DNA of 64,000 nt from Methanobacterium_B sp963703015 (GCA_963703015.1 OY969779.1:1054001-1118000), one strand, 5' to 3'. Positions 39,283-48,678 are shown, numbered from the stretch's first letter. The notes: generated from the letters alone by a model not told the origin. A program made the numbers and translations.

Positions 39283-40785
39283 TTATAAAGTTTGTACAGG
39301 CTTTATAACTCCCATTTTTTTGATTACTTCTTCAAGTTCCTCTGGATCTGAACCTTCGGATATTTTTGATAAAATTGCAAGGTTCTTAACCAGTCCACAG
39401 TTTGGACCCTCTGGTGTTTCGTTTGGGCATATCTTACCGAACTGTGTTGGGTGCAAATCACGAGCTTCAAAGTGAGGCTGACTTCTGCTTAATGGGGATA
39501 CAACCCTTTTCAGGTGTGATAAGGTTCCCATGTAACTTGTTCTGTCCAATAGCTGGCTTACACCTGCACGCCCACCAACCCAATTTCCAGTGGCTATGGC
39601 ATGTTTAATATTCTCAGTCAGAACATCAGAACGAACAGCTTGTTTTACAGATGGTTCTTTACCTCTGGCCAAACTTCTCTCGAGCTGATATGTCATGTCC
39701 CTTGTTAAACTGGTGAAAGCTACTCTGAAAAGGTCCTCCATCAGATCACCGGATACCCTCAGCCTCTTGTTGGCGTAGTGGTCCTTATCATGAGGTTCTC
39801 TTTTTTCGAAAATTACTTGAAGGAGCATCTCAGTCATTTCAGCCAGATAAGTTGCTTTTTCGGCTCTTTGACTTGGGTCAACACCGATATGTGGCAGTAA
39901 ATATTTATCTATAACATCCTCAGCCCTTTTAATTCTGTACTCTTCGGTCATGCCCTTAGCAACCCTGTTTCCGATGTACTTTATTGCATCGTACTGGGTC
40001 ATTATTTCAGAGGTCTGTATATCATCGATGAGAAGGAACTGTATGTCGTTTTCATCTGATACGCTGGTGATGAGATCTTGATCTGTTTCAAATCCAAGGG
40101 CCCTTAAAAGTACCACCAATGGTATTTCTCCAGGCACATATGGGAATGATATCCTTAAAAATACACCCTTTTTACGAGGTTTTCTGTATTCTAAAGTGAT
40201 ACGAGCTCTAAATCCACTTTTTATCGAAGTAACAATGGCTCTTGCACGCCTATCTTCTAATTCACCAATCCTTTCGAGGATGATCTTGTTGGGTGCGATT
40301 TCTTCCATGGTAACAATGGCCCTTTCTGAACCATTCACTATGAAATATCCTCCTGGATCCTGCGGATCTTCGCCAACATCATCTATTTCCTCTTCACTCA
40401 AACCATTGAGATGACAAATATTTGATTTCAACATCACTGGTAGCTCACCGATGTAAACATTCTCCATTTCCTGTTCTTCATCACCCTTTTTGGTCAATGC
40501 CATTTCAAGATACATGTGTGCAGAGTATGTCAGGTTTCTTAGTCTTGCTTCGGTAGGGAAAATTTTACTGTTTGATCCGTCTGCCTCTCTAATGAAAGGC
40601 TTTTTGATCTCTACATTCCCTGTCTTAATAGTGTATTCACCTTGTTCAAGAACAATTGGCTCTGTTATATCTATTATATCTTGTATTCTATGATTGACAA
40701 AGTCGTTGTAGGATTTGATGTGGTGGTCTACCAAGTTGTATTCATCAAAAAATGCATCAACCAGTTTCCATGCATTTTTTACCAT
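39283..40785 (-). CDS. rpo2N: RNA polymerase subunit B'' (Rpo2N)
   Basis: N-terminal part of the second-largest subunit. It opens MVKNAWKLVDAFFDEYNLVD and contains GGYFIVNGSERAIVTMEEIA (about 136-155), SRSQPHFEARDLHPTQFGK and PNETPEGPNCGLVKNLAI, the fork-loop region. It ends at the natural B''/B' split. Length 500. GGAGG precedes the ATG by 6 bases, inside a duplicated sequence. Confidence 0.98.
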   Translation of the reverse strand: MVKNAWKLVDAFFDEYNLVDHHIKSYNDFVNHRIQDIIDITEPIVLEQGEYTIKTGNVEIKKPFIREADGSNSKIFPTEARLRNLTYSAHMYLEMALTKKGDEEQEMENVYIGELPVMLKSNICHLNGLSEEEIDDVGEDPQDPGGYFIVNGSERAIVTMEEIAPNKIILERIGELEDRRARAIVTSIKSGFRARITLEYRKPRKKGVFLRISFPYVPGEIPLVVLLRALGFETDQDLITSVSDENDIQFLLIDDIQTSEIMTQYDAIKYIGNRVAKGMTEEYRIKRAEDVIDKYLLPHIGVDPSQRAEKATYLAEMTEMLLQVIFEKREPHDKDHYANKRLRVSGDLMEDLFRVAFTSLTRDMTYQLERSLARGKEPSVKQAVRSDVLTENIKHAIATGNWVGGRAGVSQLLDRTSYMGTLSHLKRVVSPLSRSQPHFEARDLHPTQFGKICPNETPEGPNCGLVKNLAILSKISEGSDPEELEEVIKKMGVIKPVQTL

Positions 40786-40834
40786 TAAATTCCTCCAAAA
40801 AACAATTCGATTTAAATTCCTCCAAAAAACAATT
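40785..40834 (-). repeat. Tandem duplication containing the rpo2N ribosome binding site
   Basis: A 23-base sequence at 40785-40807 is repeated without change at 40812-40834, a period of 27 bases. Each copy contains GGAGGA on the minus strand. The copy at 40785-40807 provides the working ribosome binding site 6 bases before the rpo2N ATG; the other has no start codon at the right distance. It fills most of the gap between rpoH and rpo2N. Confidence 0.85.
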
Positions 40835-40860
40835 TACAGTTTCTTTAACTCCAATACCAA

Positions 40861-41094
40861 CTATTCCAGTACCAATCGATACGTAACGAATTTTCCAGCA
40901 GTATGGCTCTTTCTAGTTATCTGTAGAATATCTCCAGGCTTAGCTTCAATAGCTTTGGCAACGGGATCGTCTGCCTTTATCTTGGGTAGCTGTTCAGGAT
41001 GAACCTTCAAGTTTTTCACTACTTTCTTAGCTTCTGTATCGGACAAAATAGTATGATCTGGAACCAATTTGTGTTTTAAAATATCTTTTTTCAC
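40861..41094 (-). CDS. rpo5: RNA polymerase subunit H (Rpo5)
   Basis: Small 77-residue subunit equal to the C-terminal domain of eukaryotic Rpb5. LKHKLVPDHTILSDTEAKKV, LPKIKADDPVAKAIEAKPGD and ILQITRKSHTAGKFVTYRLV are the family blocks. It starts with GTG 7 bases after GGAGG. It heads the polymerase operon, only 28 bases after the 3' end of tRNA-Lys. Confidence 0.97.
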   Translation of the reverse strand: MKKDILKHKLVPDHTILSDTEAKKVVKNLKVHPEQLPKIKADDPVAKAIEAKPGDILQITRKSHTAGKFVTYRLVLE

Positions 41095-41118
41095 AATTTA
41101 TCCTCCAGTTAAAAATTA

Positions 41119-41196
<78 letters not shown>

Positions 41197-41200
41197 TAAA

Positions 41201-41272
41201 CGCCCTGGCCGGGATTTGAACCCGAGTCGCAGGCTCGACAGGCCTGCATGATAGCCCCTACACCACCAGGGC
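41201..41272 (-). tRNA. tRNA-Asp (anticodon GUC)
   Basis: 72 bases with acceptor GCCCTGG/CCAGGGC, anticodon stem CAGGC/GCCTG, loop CTGTCGA (anticodon GUC), T-loop TTCAAAT and discriminator G. It is the first gene after a probable promoter and is followed by tRNA-Lys. Confidence 0.95.
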
Positions 41273-41290
41273 AGCTCCATAGAATGAGAG

Positions 41291-41362
41291 TATAAGAAAT
41301 TATACCTACACCACTATATATAGTTATCGCTACACAAACTTAAGTTTGCTAGTATATAAACT
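41291..41362 (-). promoter_or_regulatory. Promoter region of tRNA-Asp/tRNA-Lys (and probably the rpo operon)
   Basis: On the minus strand GGTATAATTT (41297-41306) lies about 25-34 bases before the mature tRNA-Asp end, and CTATATATAG (41314-41323) about 42 bases before; either could be the TATA box. A perfect 14-base palindrome, CAAACTTAAGTTTG, lies at 41335-41348, and another TATA-like word at about 41351-41360. Because rpo5 begins only 28 bases after tRNA-Lys, this may be the main promoter of the polymerase genes too. Confidence 0.5.
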
Positions 41363-41423
41363 TTTGTATGTTTTTTCCCCATCAATGGGAATATTTCAAG
41401 GGATAAGTTGTTTTGTAACAAAA

Positions 41424-41497
41424 TCCCGCCTGCCGGACTTGAACCAGCAACCCTCGGATCTACAGTCCGATGCTCTGCCAAATTGAGCTAAGGCGGG
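41424..41497 (-). tRNA. tRNA-Tyr (anticodon GUA)
   Basis: 74 bases with acceptor CCCGCCT/AGGCGGG, anticodon stem TCGGA/TCCGA, loop CTGTAGA (anticodon GUA) and discriminator A. The C1-G72 pair is the archaeal tyrosine identity element. It lies 8 bases after tRNA-Pro and is the last of the Thr-Pro-Tyr group. Confidence 0.95.
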
Positions 41498-41504
41498 ATA
41501 ATGG

Positions 41505-41580
<76 letters not shown>

Positions 41581-41595
41581 AATTGAATGATTTTC

Positions 41596-41616
41596 AAGCC
41601 GTAATTATACCGGCTT
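41596..41616 (-). repeat. Inverted repeat between tRNA-Thr and tRNA-Pro
   Basis: AAGCCG (41596-41601) and CGGCTT (41611-41616) form a perfect 6-base stem with a 9-base loop in the 38-base tRNA spacer. It could be a processing or spacing hairpin. Confidence 0.5.
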
Positions 41617-41618
41617 AG

Positions 41619-41697
<79 letters not shown>

Positions 41698-41716
41698 TAG
41701 GTATATGGAATATTAA

Positions 41717-41724
41717 CTTAAATA
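41717..41724 (-). promoter_or_regulatory. TATA box of the tRNA-Thr-Pro-Tyr unit
   Basis: On the minus strand TATTTAAG lies 25-32 bases upstream of the mature tRNA-Thr 5' end, the expected distance for archaeal tRNA promoters. Confidence 0.55.
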
Positions 41725-41931
41725 GTTTTGGGTTATGTCCCAATTATTTCATAAGGCTACCCTTATATTATTTAACACCTTGATTTCATTTTAGAATTCA
41801 GGATACAAAGTTTGGTACCATAATGAGTACACCATTCCCTATAGTACTCTTCCCCTTTATAACCCTTTGGATTTTAATGGAATATTTTGTTAAAAAAATG
41901 GACAAAATTTTTCCATAACCCATAATTTCAT

Positions 41932-43158
41932 TCAATTTTTTTTAGATGCATGATCCCTCAACACAGTGACAACAGGAAGATCCTCGCCTGCCAGCAGATT
42001 TATTGAAGCTCCACCACCACTACTTATATGACTAATTCCCTTGGATAAACCCATTTGATTAGCTGCAGCTGCAAGATGTCCACCTCCAATGATGGAAAAT
42101 CCTGGTGAAGTTGCTATGGCATTTAAAATATCATCTGTACCTATGTTGAAATCATCCTTTTCAAAAACTCCTGCAGGTCCATTTGCAAACAGTGTGTTTG
42201 CCTTCCTAATGTAACCTGCATACTCCTTTATAGTTTCTGTACCTATGTCAAATATTGGTTGATTTGGAAGGTCTTCAACTGAAAATTCGACTCTCTTATC
42301 TCCCATGCAAACAGCCAAATCCTTTGGGAGTATAATCTGGTCACCGAAGTTTTTAAGAAGCTTTTTCGATTTTCTTACAAAATCACAGTAACCCTTTTTC
42401 TCAATAAATTCCTTGTTGTACTTCCGAATATTAACTCCAGATCCCCATAGGAATATGTTGGCAACCAAACCAGTTGTTAAGATGTAGTCTGCACTTCCAT
42501 TCTCAAGCACATTTTCCATTACCATGATGGAATCATCAACTTTAACACCGCCGAGTATATAAACACAAGGTTTTTGAACGTTGTTCATGGCATTGTACAA
42601 AGCCTTAAGTTCCCTTTCCATAATACGGCCGGCAGCTGATGGTAAAGCAAAGGCAAATCCAACCAAAGAAGGCTGAGATCTGTGGGCAGCTGCAAATGCA
42701 TCATTAACAAAGTAATCAGCCATTGGAGCTAAATTTTGAACCATGTGTGTTTCTGATTGAAGTTTTGGATCTCGTTTAAGTATCTCTTCAGAATAAAACC
42801 TGACATTCTCAAGGAGTAAAATATCGCCACGTTTCATTTTTCCAATGGCCTCCTTGGCATGACTCCCAAAAATATCATCCACGTATGCCACCTCATGTTT
42901 GAGTATGTTTGAAAGGGCATCAGCATGCTGTTCAAGTGTTGTAAAATCCTTTTTACCAGGCCTGCTTTGATGGGCCAGTACCACTGTCTTAGCACCCTTT
43001 TTAGATAGTTCTGCAATTGTTTCGGCATGCAGTTTTATTCGTGTGTCATCTAATATGAGTCCGCTTGAAGGGTCTACTGGAGAGTTAATGTCCACTCTAA
43101 CCAGCACAGTTTTATCGTCGAGATCAAAATCATCTATGGTGTAAAAATCAAGTGACAT
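41932..43158 (-). CDS. pgk: Phosphoglycerate kinase
   Basis: Interconverts 3-phosphoglycerate and 1,3-bisphosphoglycerate; in autotrophic methanogens it runs towards sugars. The N-terminal domain has VLVRVDINSP (about 19-28) and VLAHQSRPGKKD; GDILLLENVRFYSEE is near 107; the C-terminal domain has YILGGVKVDDSI and the nucleotide-binding FSIIGGGHLAAAANQMG followed by SSGGGASINLLAGE. Length 408 fits the archaeal enzyme. It is the second gene after tpiA (48-base gap). Confidence 0.97.
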   Translation of the reverse strand: MSLDFYTIDDFDLDDKTVLVRVDINSPVDPSSGLILDDTRIKLHAETIAELSKKGAKTVVLAHQSRPGKKDFTTLEQHADALSNILKHEVAYVDDIFGSHAKEAIGKMKRGDILLLENVRFYSEEILKRDPKLQSETHMVQNLAPMADYFVNDAFAAAHRSQPSLVGFAFALPSAAGRIMERELKALYNAMNNVQKPCVYILGGVKVDDSIMVMENVLENGSADYILTTGLVANIFLWGSGVNIRKYNKEFIEKKGYCDFVRKSKKLLKNFGDQIILPKDLAVCMGDKRVEFSVEDLPNQPIFDIGTETIKEYAGYIRKANTLFANGPAGVFEKDDFNIGTDDILNAIATSPGFSIIGGGHLAAAANQMGLSKGISHISSGGGASINLLAGEDLPVVTVLRDHASKKN

Positions 43159-43206
43159 CTGTTCACCGTTGTGTAATGGTTTAATTGTTGTTTCCCCTAA
43201 AATTTG

Positions 43207-43887
43207 TTATATCTTGCTTACAAGGTTTAGTAATGCCTCTTTAGGATCGTCTGCCTTGATAATTCCAGATGCAAGTAAAACACCGTCTGCACCCAGATCC
43301 ATTGCGGCCTTCATATCGTCTCCTGTTGATATTCCTGCCCCACAAAGAACACTTATATCAGGATTTATCTTGTGTATTATTTCTACAGTTCCCTCAACAA
43401 TTTCAGGTTCGGCTTTGGAGACTGGAATTCCTGATCCAATGAGTTCTGGAGGTTCGATAGCAACAAAATCTGGTTTTAATGTGGCTACTGCTGCACTGGT
43501 TTCAATGTTGTTGGTGCATAACACACTCACCATATTATTTTTGGCAAGCTTTTTTACTGCAACATCAATATCAGCAAGTTTCATTCTCTGTTCAGAATGA
43601 TTTATTAAACTACCATCTGCTCCTGCCTCTTTAACACATTCAATGAGTGTGCTTCCTGTATGACCACCCGCATCCACAGCATCAATATGCTGGGCAAAAA
43701 CAGGTATGTTAACTTTGTTAGACAACTGGTAAATGTCTGAACTCTGGGGTGCAACCACCATGTTTATACCTGTTTCTTCTGCAACCATCTCAGAAGCTGT
43801 TGCAAGGTTGAGAGCATTTATTCCAGTTGATTCTAGATACGTTTTGAAATTTAAGATTACTATTGGAGTTCTCTTTGTATTATTCAT
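43207..43887 (-). CDS. tpiA: Triosephosphate isomerase, archaeal type
   Basis: Interconverts DHAP and glyceraldehyde 3-phosphate. The short archaeal form (226 residues) has the substrate lysine in ILNFKTYLES (near residue 15), the histidine in VFAQHIDAVDAGGHTGST, the catalytic glutamate in FVAIEPPELIGSG and the phosphate loop LCGAGISTGDD. GGAGG precedes the ATG. It forms an operon with pgk, joining two steps of gluconeogenesis; gap lies separately at 18.8 kb. Confidence 0.97.
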   Translation of the reverse strand: MNNTKRTPIVILNFKTYLESTGINALNLATASEMVAEETGINMVVAPQSSDIYQLSNKVNIPVFAQHIDAVDAGGHTGSTLIECVKEAGADGSLINHSEQRMKLADIDVAVKKLAKNNMVSVLCTNNIETSAAVATLKPDFVAIEPPELIGSGIPVSKAEPEIVEGTVEIIHKINPDISVLCGAGISTGDDMKAAMDLGADGVLLASGIIKADDPKEALLNLVSKI

Positions 43888-44216
43888 TTTTAACCTCCAA
43901 AAAAAGCCTTGGGAAATTTATAATCATCTTTCTCTATTGCCATACTTAAAAAATTTTTGGTATAAAACTTGTATGGAATAATCGTTAATGACTAACAATC
44001 CTTATTACAGTTTAATCCAGATTTAAACCAAATATATACTGAATTACAATCTATAGATCCCTATTATTCACATCAACATTAATTATTATAAGTAGGTCGT
44101 AGTTATTTTCCCAGTCCCATATCCATATATAAATAAAGAATAACTTAGAACCTAATCTATATTATTATAGAGTTACATGAAAATGAATAAATTTTTTTAT
44201 TAAGAAGTTGAATCTC
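43888..44216. other. Divergent promoter region between tpiA and taw1
   Basis: About 330 bases without a gene. TATA-like CATATATAAA at 44124-44133 could serve taw1 (plus strand), and AATATATACT at 44031-44040 reads as a TATA-like word for tpiA on the minus strand. No other structure is seen. Confidence 0.5.
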
Positions 44217-45137
44217 ATGAAAACATCACTCACTGAAGGAGAAATTAAAGCCCTTGAAAAGAAAGGATACAGATTTGCCGGCCAATATAAACATGCCGCT
44301 GCAAAGGTATGTCACTGGACTAAAAAGAGTTTGGTAGACGAAGGGGTTTGTTACAAAGAAAAATTTTACGGTATCCAAAGTCACAGATGTCTTCAGATGT
44401 CTCCAAGCATTCCATTTTGCCATCATAAATGTTCATTTTGCTGGAGAGATACCTCCATCACTAAAACAGAATGGAATGAAGAGTTTGATGATGCAAGAAC
44501 CGTGATTGATGATTGTGTGGAAGCACAACGCGATCTTCTCTGCGGTTTCTTTGGAAATGCCCGTGTTAACAAGAAAAAAATTAAAGAAGCCCAGGATCCT
44601 AAAAATGCCGCCATATCCTTGGCTGGTGAACCTATGTTATACCCTGATATCAATGAATTGATCTTGGAATTCAATAGAAGAAACTTCACAACCTTTCTTG
44701 TGACCAATGGAATGACACCAGACAAACTAGAGAATCTTGAGGAAGAACCAACACAACTTTATATTTCGCTGGATGCTCCAAACGAAACTCTTTACAACGA
44801 AGTGTGTCAGCCCGAGATAAACGGAGGATGGGAACTTCTAAACAAATCCTTAGATCTCATGAAGAGCTTCAATTCCAGAACAGTGCTTAGAACAACTTGT
44901 GTAAAAGATTTAAACATGCAACTTCCAGAAGAGTACGCTAAAATAATTACGAAAACTGATCCCGACTTCATAGAAATTAAGGCATACATGTACGTTGGAA
45001 GTTCAAGGGATAGATTAACCTTTGAGAACATGCCATCTAACAGGGAAGTTTTGGAGTTTGCAGAAACCATTGCTGCCCTTTGTGGTAGAAAAGTTAAAGA
45101 CCATGCCCAAGAAAGCAGAGTGGTACTAATAGAATGA
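44217..45137 (+). CDS. taw1: 4-demethylwyosine synthase Taw1 (TYW1 family)
   Basis: Radical-SAM enzyme that builds the tricyclic ring of wyosine at position 37 of tRNA-Phe from N1-methylguanosine and pyruvate. The radical-SAM cluster motif CHHKCSFC (CxxxCxxC) is near residue 66. Upstream cysteines in AAKVCHWTKK, EGVCYKE and SHRCLQMSP bind the second iron-sulfur cluster of this family. The later blocks SLAGEPMLYPDINELI and YISLDAPNE are typical. The frame extends to a TTG three codons upstream; the ATG at 44217 is preferred (306 residues). Confidence 0.93.
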   Translation: MKTSLTEGEIKALEKKGYRFAGQYKHAAAKVCHWTKKSLVDEGVCYKEKFYGIQSHRCLQMSPSIPFCHHKCSFCWRDTSITKTEWNEEFDDARTVIDDCVEAQRDLLCGFFGNARVNKKKIKEAQDPKNAAISLAGEPMLYPDINELILEFNRRNFTTFLVTNGMTPDKLENLEEEPTQLYISLDAPNETLYNEVCQPEINGGWELLNKSLDLMKSFNSRTVLRTTCVKDLNMQLPEEYAKIITKTDPDFIEIKAYMYVGSSRDRLTFENMPSNREVLEFAETIAALCGRKVKDHAQESRVVLIE

Positions 45138-45357
45138 AACTTCAAATTTTGGACTTTTTTTGAAAACTGTTTTAAATTAATGGATTCTATTCAGCTGAAT
45201 CATTAAAGTATCAAGGTTCGTGTGTCGGGATACGATGTATTTAACGTTGGATGGCATTAGAACCACGAATTTGACAAAGGTTAATAAGTATAAACTATAA
45301 TATGAGAAGGATGTATATTAAATTTAAAAAAACAAGATGTTTTGGTGGTGATACGCT

Positions 45358-46236
45358 ATGAAAAAGTATTTAGTTGGATTTATATTTGTGTTGATGATTC
45401 TGAGTCCTATTTACGCTGCATCTGGATTTGCAATAACATATGGAGAAACTACCTATGGCAATTCCAATTGGAAAAATTCTATGGACACTTATTTCCAGAC
45501 AAAAACCACTAAAAACATTTCAGATGCTGCAACAAAGGTTGTTACTGCCTCTGAAGTTAACGCAATTTCCTCAAATATCACAGGGAAAACATACCCCTCC
45601 AGCCAGATCTATTCGTGTGCCATGGTGGATCTGAGTTACAACAAGGGAATTAATGTGTCGGTAGATACCAGTAAAATAACTGTGGTAACTCCAAAAATGT
45701 ATGAAAATGCTTTAAAATCAACAGGAATTAGTAATGGTTACGTGGTTGTTTCATCCCCAGTATCTGCATCTGGAGAAGCTGCACTGGCCGGTGTTTTAAG
45801 ATCCTACGAAATTGCGGTGGGAACACCAATTCCTGACCAGGCTAAAAAAGCTGCTACACAAGAGTTGTACACCGAAACTCAGATAGCAAACCAGACTGGA
45901 CAAAATCCAGATCATATTTCAGATCTGTTTTCAAATGTAACAGATCAGATCCAGGCACAGAATATTACTGACACCAATCAGATTCTGGTAATAGTGAATA
46001 ATGTGGCTGCAACTATGAATATAAATTTAACACAGGATCAAGCACAGCAAATAGCCAACAGTTTAGCAGAGTCACAGAATGCACAGGCCAGTTTAACAGA
46101 CTTTAAAAAACAACTCCAAAACGTGAGTAACCAGGCATCCCAGTCTGGAGGAATTTTAGATCAGATCATGAGTTTTGTTCAAAGCATACTCAATTACATA
46201 AGTAATTTGATCTCGGGACAGTCAAGTGGCTCATAA
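45358..46236 (+). CDS. Secreted DUF1002-like protein
   Basis: Residues 1-20 (MKKYLVGFIFVLMILSPIYA) form a clear signal peptide with a probable cut after the alanine. The core has repeated polar blocks, including ITVVTPKMYENALKSTGISN and VVSSPVSASGEAALAGVLRS, which match my memory of DUF1002, a family best known from Firmicutes. The C-terminal third is rich in glutamine and asparagine and ends in a weakly hydrophobic segment (MSFVQSILNYISNLI). The function is unknown. It stands alone, and its ribosome binding site is GGTGAT. Confidence 0.68.
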   Translation: MKKYLVGFIFVLMILSPIYAASGFAITYGETTYGNSNWKNSMDTYFQTKTTKNISDAATKVVTASEVNAISSNITGKTYPSSQIYSCAMVDLSYNKGINVSVDTSKITVVTPKMYENALKSTGISNGYVVVSSPVSASGEAALAGVLRSYEIAVGTPIPDQAKKAATQELYTETQIANQTGQNPDHISDLFSNVTDQIQAQNITDTNQILVIVNNVAATMNINLTQDQAQQIANSLAESQNAQASLTDFKKQLQNVSNQASQSGGILDQIMSFVQSILNYISNLISGQSSGS

Positions 46237-46322
46237 AATTTTGAAATGGAATGGTAAGCTAGTATTCCAGTAGTTCAAAGACATCATATTAATAAAATCT
46301 TACACAGAAATCAACGATACAA

Positions 46323-47405
46323 ATGTTAATTGCAGAAAACCATTTACAGTTCATAATAGAAATCGCTATCTTGATCCATGCTGCGGTGTTGTTGATGTTT
46401 AACATCATCATCATACCCCTCAGTTTGGTGTTGTTCCTTTCAATGGTGCTCACCATTATTATTGCTGCTTTGTTTGGAATTGACACCATATTTCTTTTTC
46501 TTCCATTAGTGAGTCATCATGAATTCACCCATCCATTTGGACCCCTTGCTGTTTTTGCCTGGGTAACCTTTTTTGCTTCAGCAAGCCTTTTAACAGAGCT
46601 TGAGATCAGATCAGCTTCAATTAAAACCATGGCAATTATTCTCTTCTTCATAATTGCAGTTGCAGGTGGAATGATGCATAGATCTTTCCTTCTGTTATGG
46701 TTGTTGGGATGGTTCATTGGAACTCTGTTGATCTCAAGAAGTTTCAAGCGAACATCTCAGATAACTGTTAAACGTGTTTTTGCAGTTATTGCAGCGGGAA
46801 TAGCAGGTTTTGGGCTGTTGGAAATTTTATCAAGGATTTTGAATTTCACAATACTCAGTCCATTGTTGAGAATTAGCAGGGTTGAGGAGTTTGCAATGCC
46901 TAGTCTTGGCATGGTAATCAAAAATACAACATTTTGGGGCCATGTGCAGGGATCGTGTTACTGGGGTGCAAAATGTTTGGGTGGTTCAGATGGTTACCTC
47001 ACCCTACCCATGAACTTTGTAAACATGTTCACCCTACCATTCCCACTTTTTGCAGGGGTTCTTGTTGTTAAAAAGGATGCTATAGACTATATGCTTCCAG
47101 GAATCTTTGGAGTGGCCTTTGACTTTGGATACTTGGGTTTGTTTGCTCTCATGGCATGGGTCATGATCGTTACAGTTACAGGGTTGTACATCCTAAGGGA
47201 GTACCGTAGTAAAAGATTGAGCGGCAGTAGAAATTATATTGGAAGGGAAGCATTATTAATCGGAGCACTTACTGCTTTCATTTCACAGAGTATAATCGGG
47301 TTATTCCTATTTAACAGGTCATTTAACGGTGCTGCAATGATAATTTATATTTTGTTATCTGCACTTGTAGTGGCCCATGTCATGTCCATTAAAAGAAAAG
47401 TTTAG
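46323..47405 (+). CDS. Unknown polytopic membrane protein
   Basis: I do not recognise it. The 360 residues have about nine hydrophobic segments, beginning with EIAILIHAAVLLMFNIIIIP and including FLLLWLLGWFIGTLLI (about 125-140). A large loop between about 195 and 255 has two cysteines (GSCYWGAKCLGGSDGY) that could pair outside the cell. The layout resembles O-antigen-polymerase-like or oligosaccharide-handling proteins, but no motif proves it. It follows the DUF1002-like gene by 86 bases and may be cotranscribed. Confidence 0.6.
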   Translation: MLIAENHLQFIIEIAILIHAAVLLMFNIIIIPLSLVLFLSMVLTIIIAALFGIDTIFLFLPLVSHHEFTHPFGPLAVFAWVTFFASASLLTELEIRSASIKTMAIILFFIIAVAGGMMHRSFLLLWLLGWFIGTLLISRSFKRTSQITVKRVFAVIAAGIAGFGLLEILSRILNFTILSPLLRISRVEEFAMPSLGMVIKNTTFWGHVQGSCYWGAKCLGGSDGYLTLPMNFVNMFTLPFPLFAGVLVVKKDAIDYMLPGIFGVAFDFGYLGLFALMAWVMIVTVTGLYILREYRSKRLSGSRNYIGREALLIGALTAFISQSIIGLFLFNRSFNGAAMIIYILLSALVVAHVMSIKRKV

Positions 47406-47571
47406 GAAGATCCGGAATGAACCCCCCATTCCACTAGCAACAACTGACCTGTTTAGGGTAGGGTTCAGAATAATGACAGCAGACGCTTAGGAAAACCATG
47501 TTTGGTTTATGATTTGTTTTTTTAAATTATGCTAGCTTTAAAAAAAAGAGATGTTGGTTGATTTGAATTTT

Positions 47572-48678
47572 TTAATTTTTTGCGTTGCAGAGTTCAACAG
47601 CCTTCTGTGCCGCTGCTTCCATGGATGTCTCGAAGGAAACCCCTGCATCTTTAAGAATTTTCTGACCTTCTTCTTCGTTGGTTCCTGTTAAACGAATTAC
47701 CAGGGGTACTTTTCTTTCAGATTCTTTCATAACATCTAGTACTCCTCTTGCAACATCATCAGCCCGTGTGATTCCACCCAAAACATTTAAAAATACTGTT
47801 TTAACATCAGGATCCGATATTACTATGTTAAGTGCTTTTGCTATGTTTTCTCTGGATGATCCGCCTCCTATGTCCAGGAATGTGGCTGGTTCGCCCCCAT
47901 AGAGTTTTAACATATCCATTCCACTCAGTGTTAAACCTGCACCATTACCAATCACTGCAATGTTTCCATCCAGCTTTACGTATGCAAATTCTCCAGATTC
48001 GATATTTTCAAGTTCAACCAGTTTTTTTTGCCTGTAAAGAGCATCATCATCAATATCTAGCTTGGCATCGGCAGCTATGATTCCTTCTTTGGTGAGTACC
48101 AATGGGTTAATCTCGGCTATGGTTGCATCGTACTTGTTAAATATCTGTACCAGTTTCCATATCACCCCACCTACCTTAGAAATGAGTTGTTTAGGAATTC
48201 CCATTTTAATGGCAATTTCCCTTCCTTGATACGGTAAAAATTCATCTAAACTATTTAAATAAAATTTAACAATTTTTTCGGGTGTTTTCTTGGCAACTTC
48301 TTCTATTTCCATGCCTCCGGAGCTGCTGGCCATGATTAGTGGTTTTTTAGCTGATCTATCAAGAACCACACTCACGTAGAATTCAGATTCAATGGATAAC
48401 TTTTCTTCCACCAGAACCATTTCAACTAATTCGCCCTTTACAGTTGAACCTAAAATTTTCGAGGAAACTTCACGTGCTTCATCTGGATCTGCTGCAAATT
48501 GTATTCCACCTGCCTTACCTCTACCACCCACCAGGATCTGTGATTTGATGGCTACTGGTTTCATTATTTCAAGGGCAGCTTTGTGTGCATCCTCTGAATT
48601 TTTAACCATCTGGCTTGCGGGCACAGCTATTCCTTCTGCTTTAAAAATTTCCTTGGCAATGTATTCATGAATCTTCAT
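47572..48678 (-). CDS. sucC: Succinyl-CoA synthetase beta subunit
   Basis: ATP-grasp subunit that forms succinyl-CoA from succinate. The start MKIHEYIAKEIFKAEGIAVP, VGGRGKAGGIQFA near residue 51, EINPLVLTKEGIIAADAKLD near 194 and GNGAGLTLSGMDMLKLYGGE near 247 are the family blocks. Length 368. The alpha subunit (sucD) is not in the window. It ends the korD-korA-korB-korC-sucC operon, so succinyl-CoA is made for conversion to 2-oxoglutarate. GGAGG precedes the ATG. Confidence 0.96.
   Translation of the reverse strand: MKIHEYIAKEIFKAEGIAVPASQMVKNSEDAHKAALEIMKPVAIKSQILVGGRGKAGGIQFAADPDEAREVSSKILGSTVKGELVEMVLVEEKLSIESEFYVSVVLDRSAKKPLIMASSSGGMEIEEVAKKTPEKIVKFYLNSLDEFLPYQGREIAIKMGIPKQLISKVGGVIWKLVQIFNKYDATIAEINPLVLTKEGIIAADAKLDIDDDALYRQKKLVELENIESGEFAYVKLDGNIAVIGNGAGLTLSGMDMLKLYGGEPATFLDIGGGSSRENIAKALNIVISDPDVKTVFLNVLGGITRADDVARGVLDVMKESERKVPLVIRLTGTNEEEGQKILKDAGVSFETSMEAAAQKAVELCNAKN

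Noticed and set aside
39192..39283. Broken rpoB gene (frameshift between B'' and B')
   Set aside because: The B subunit is naturally split in methanogens; both halves have proper starts and stops.
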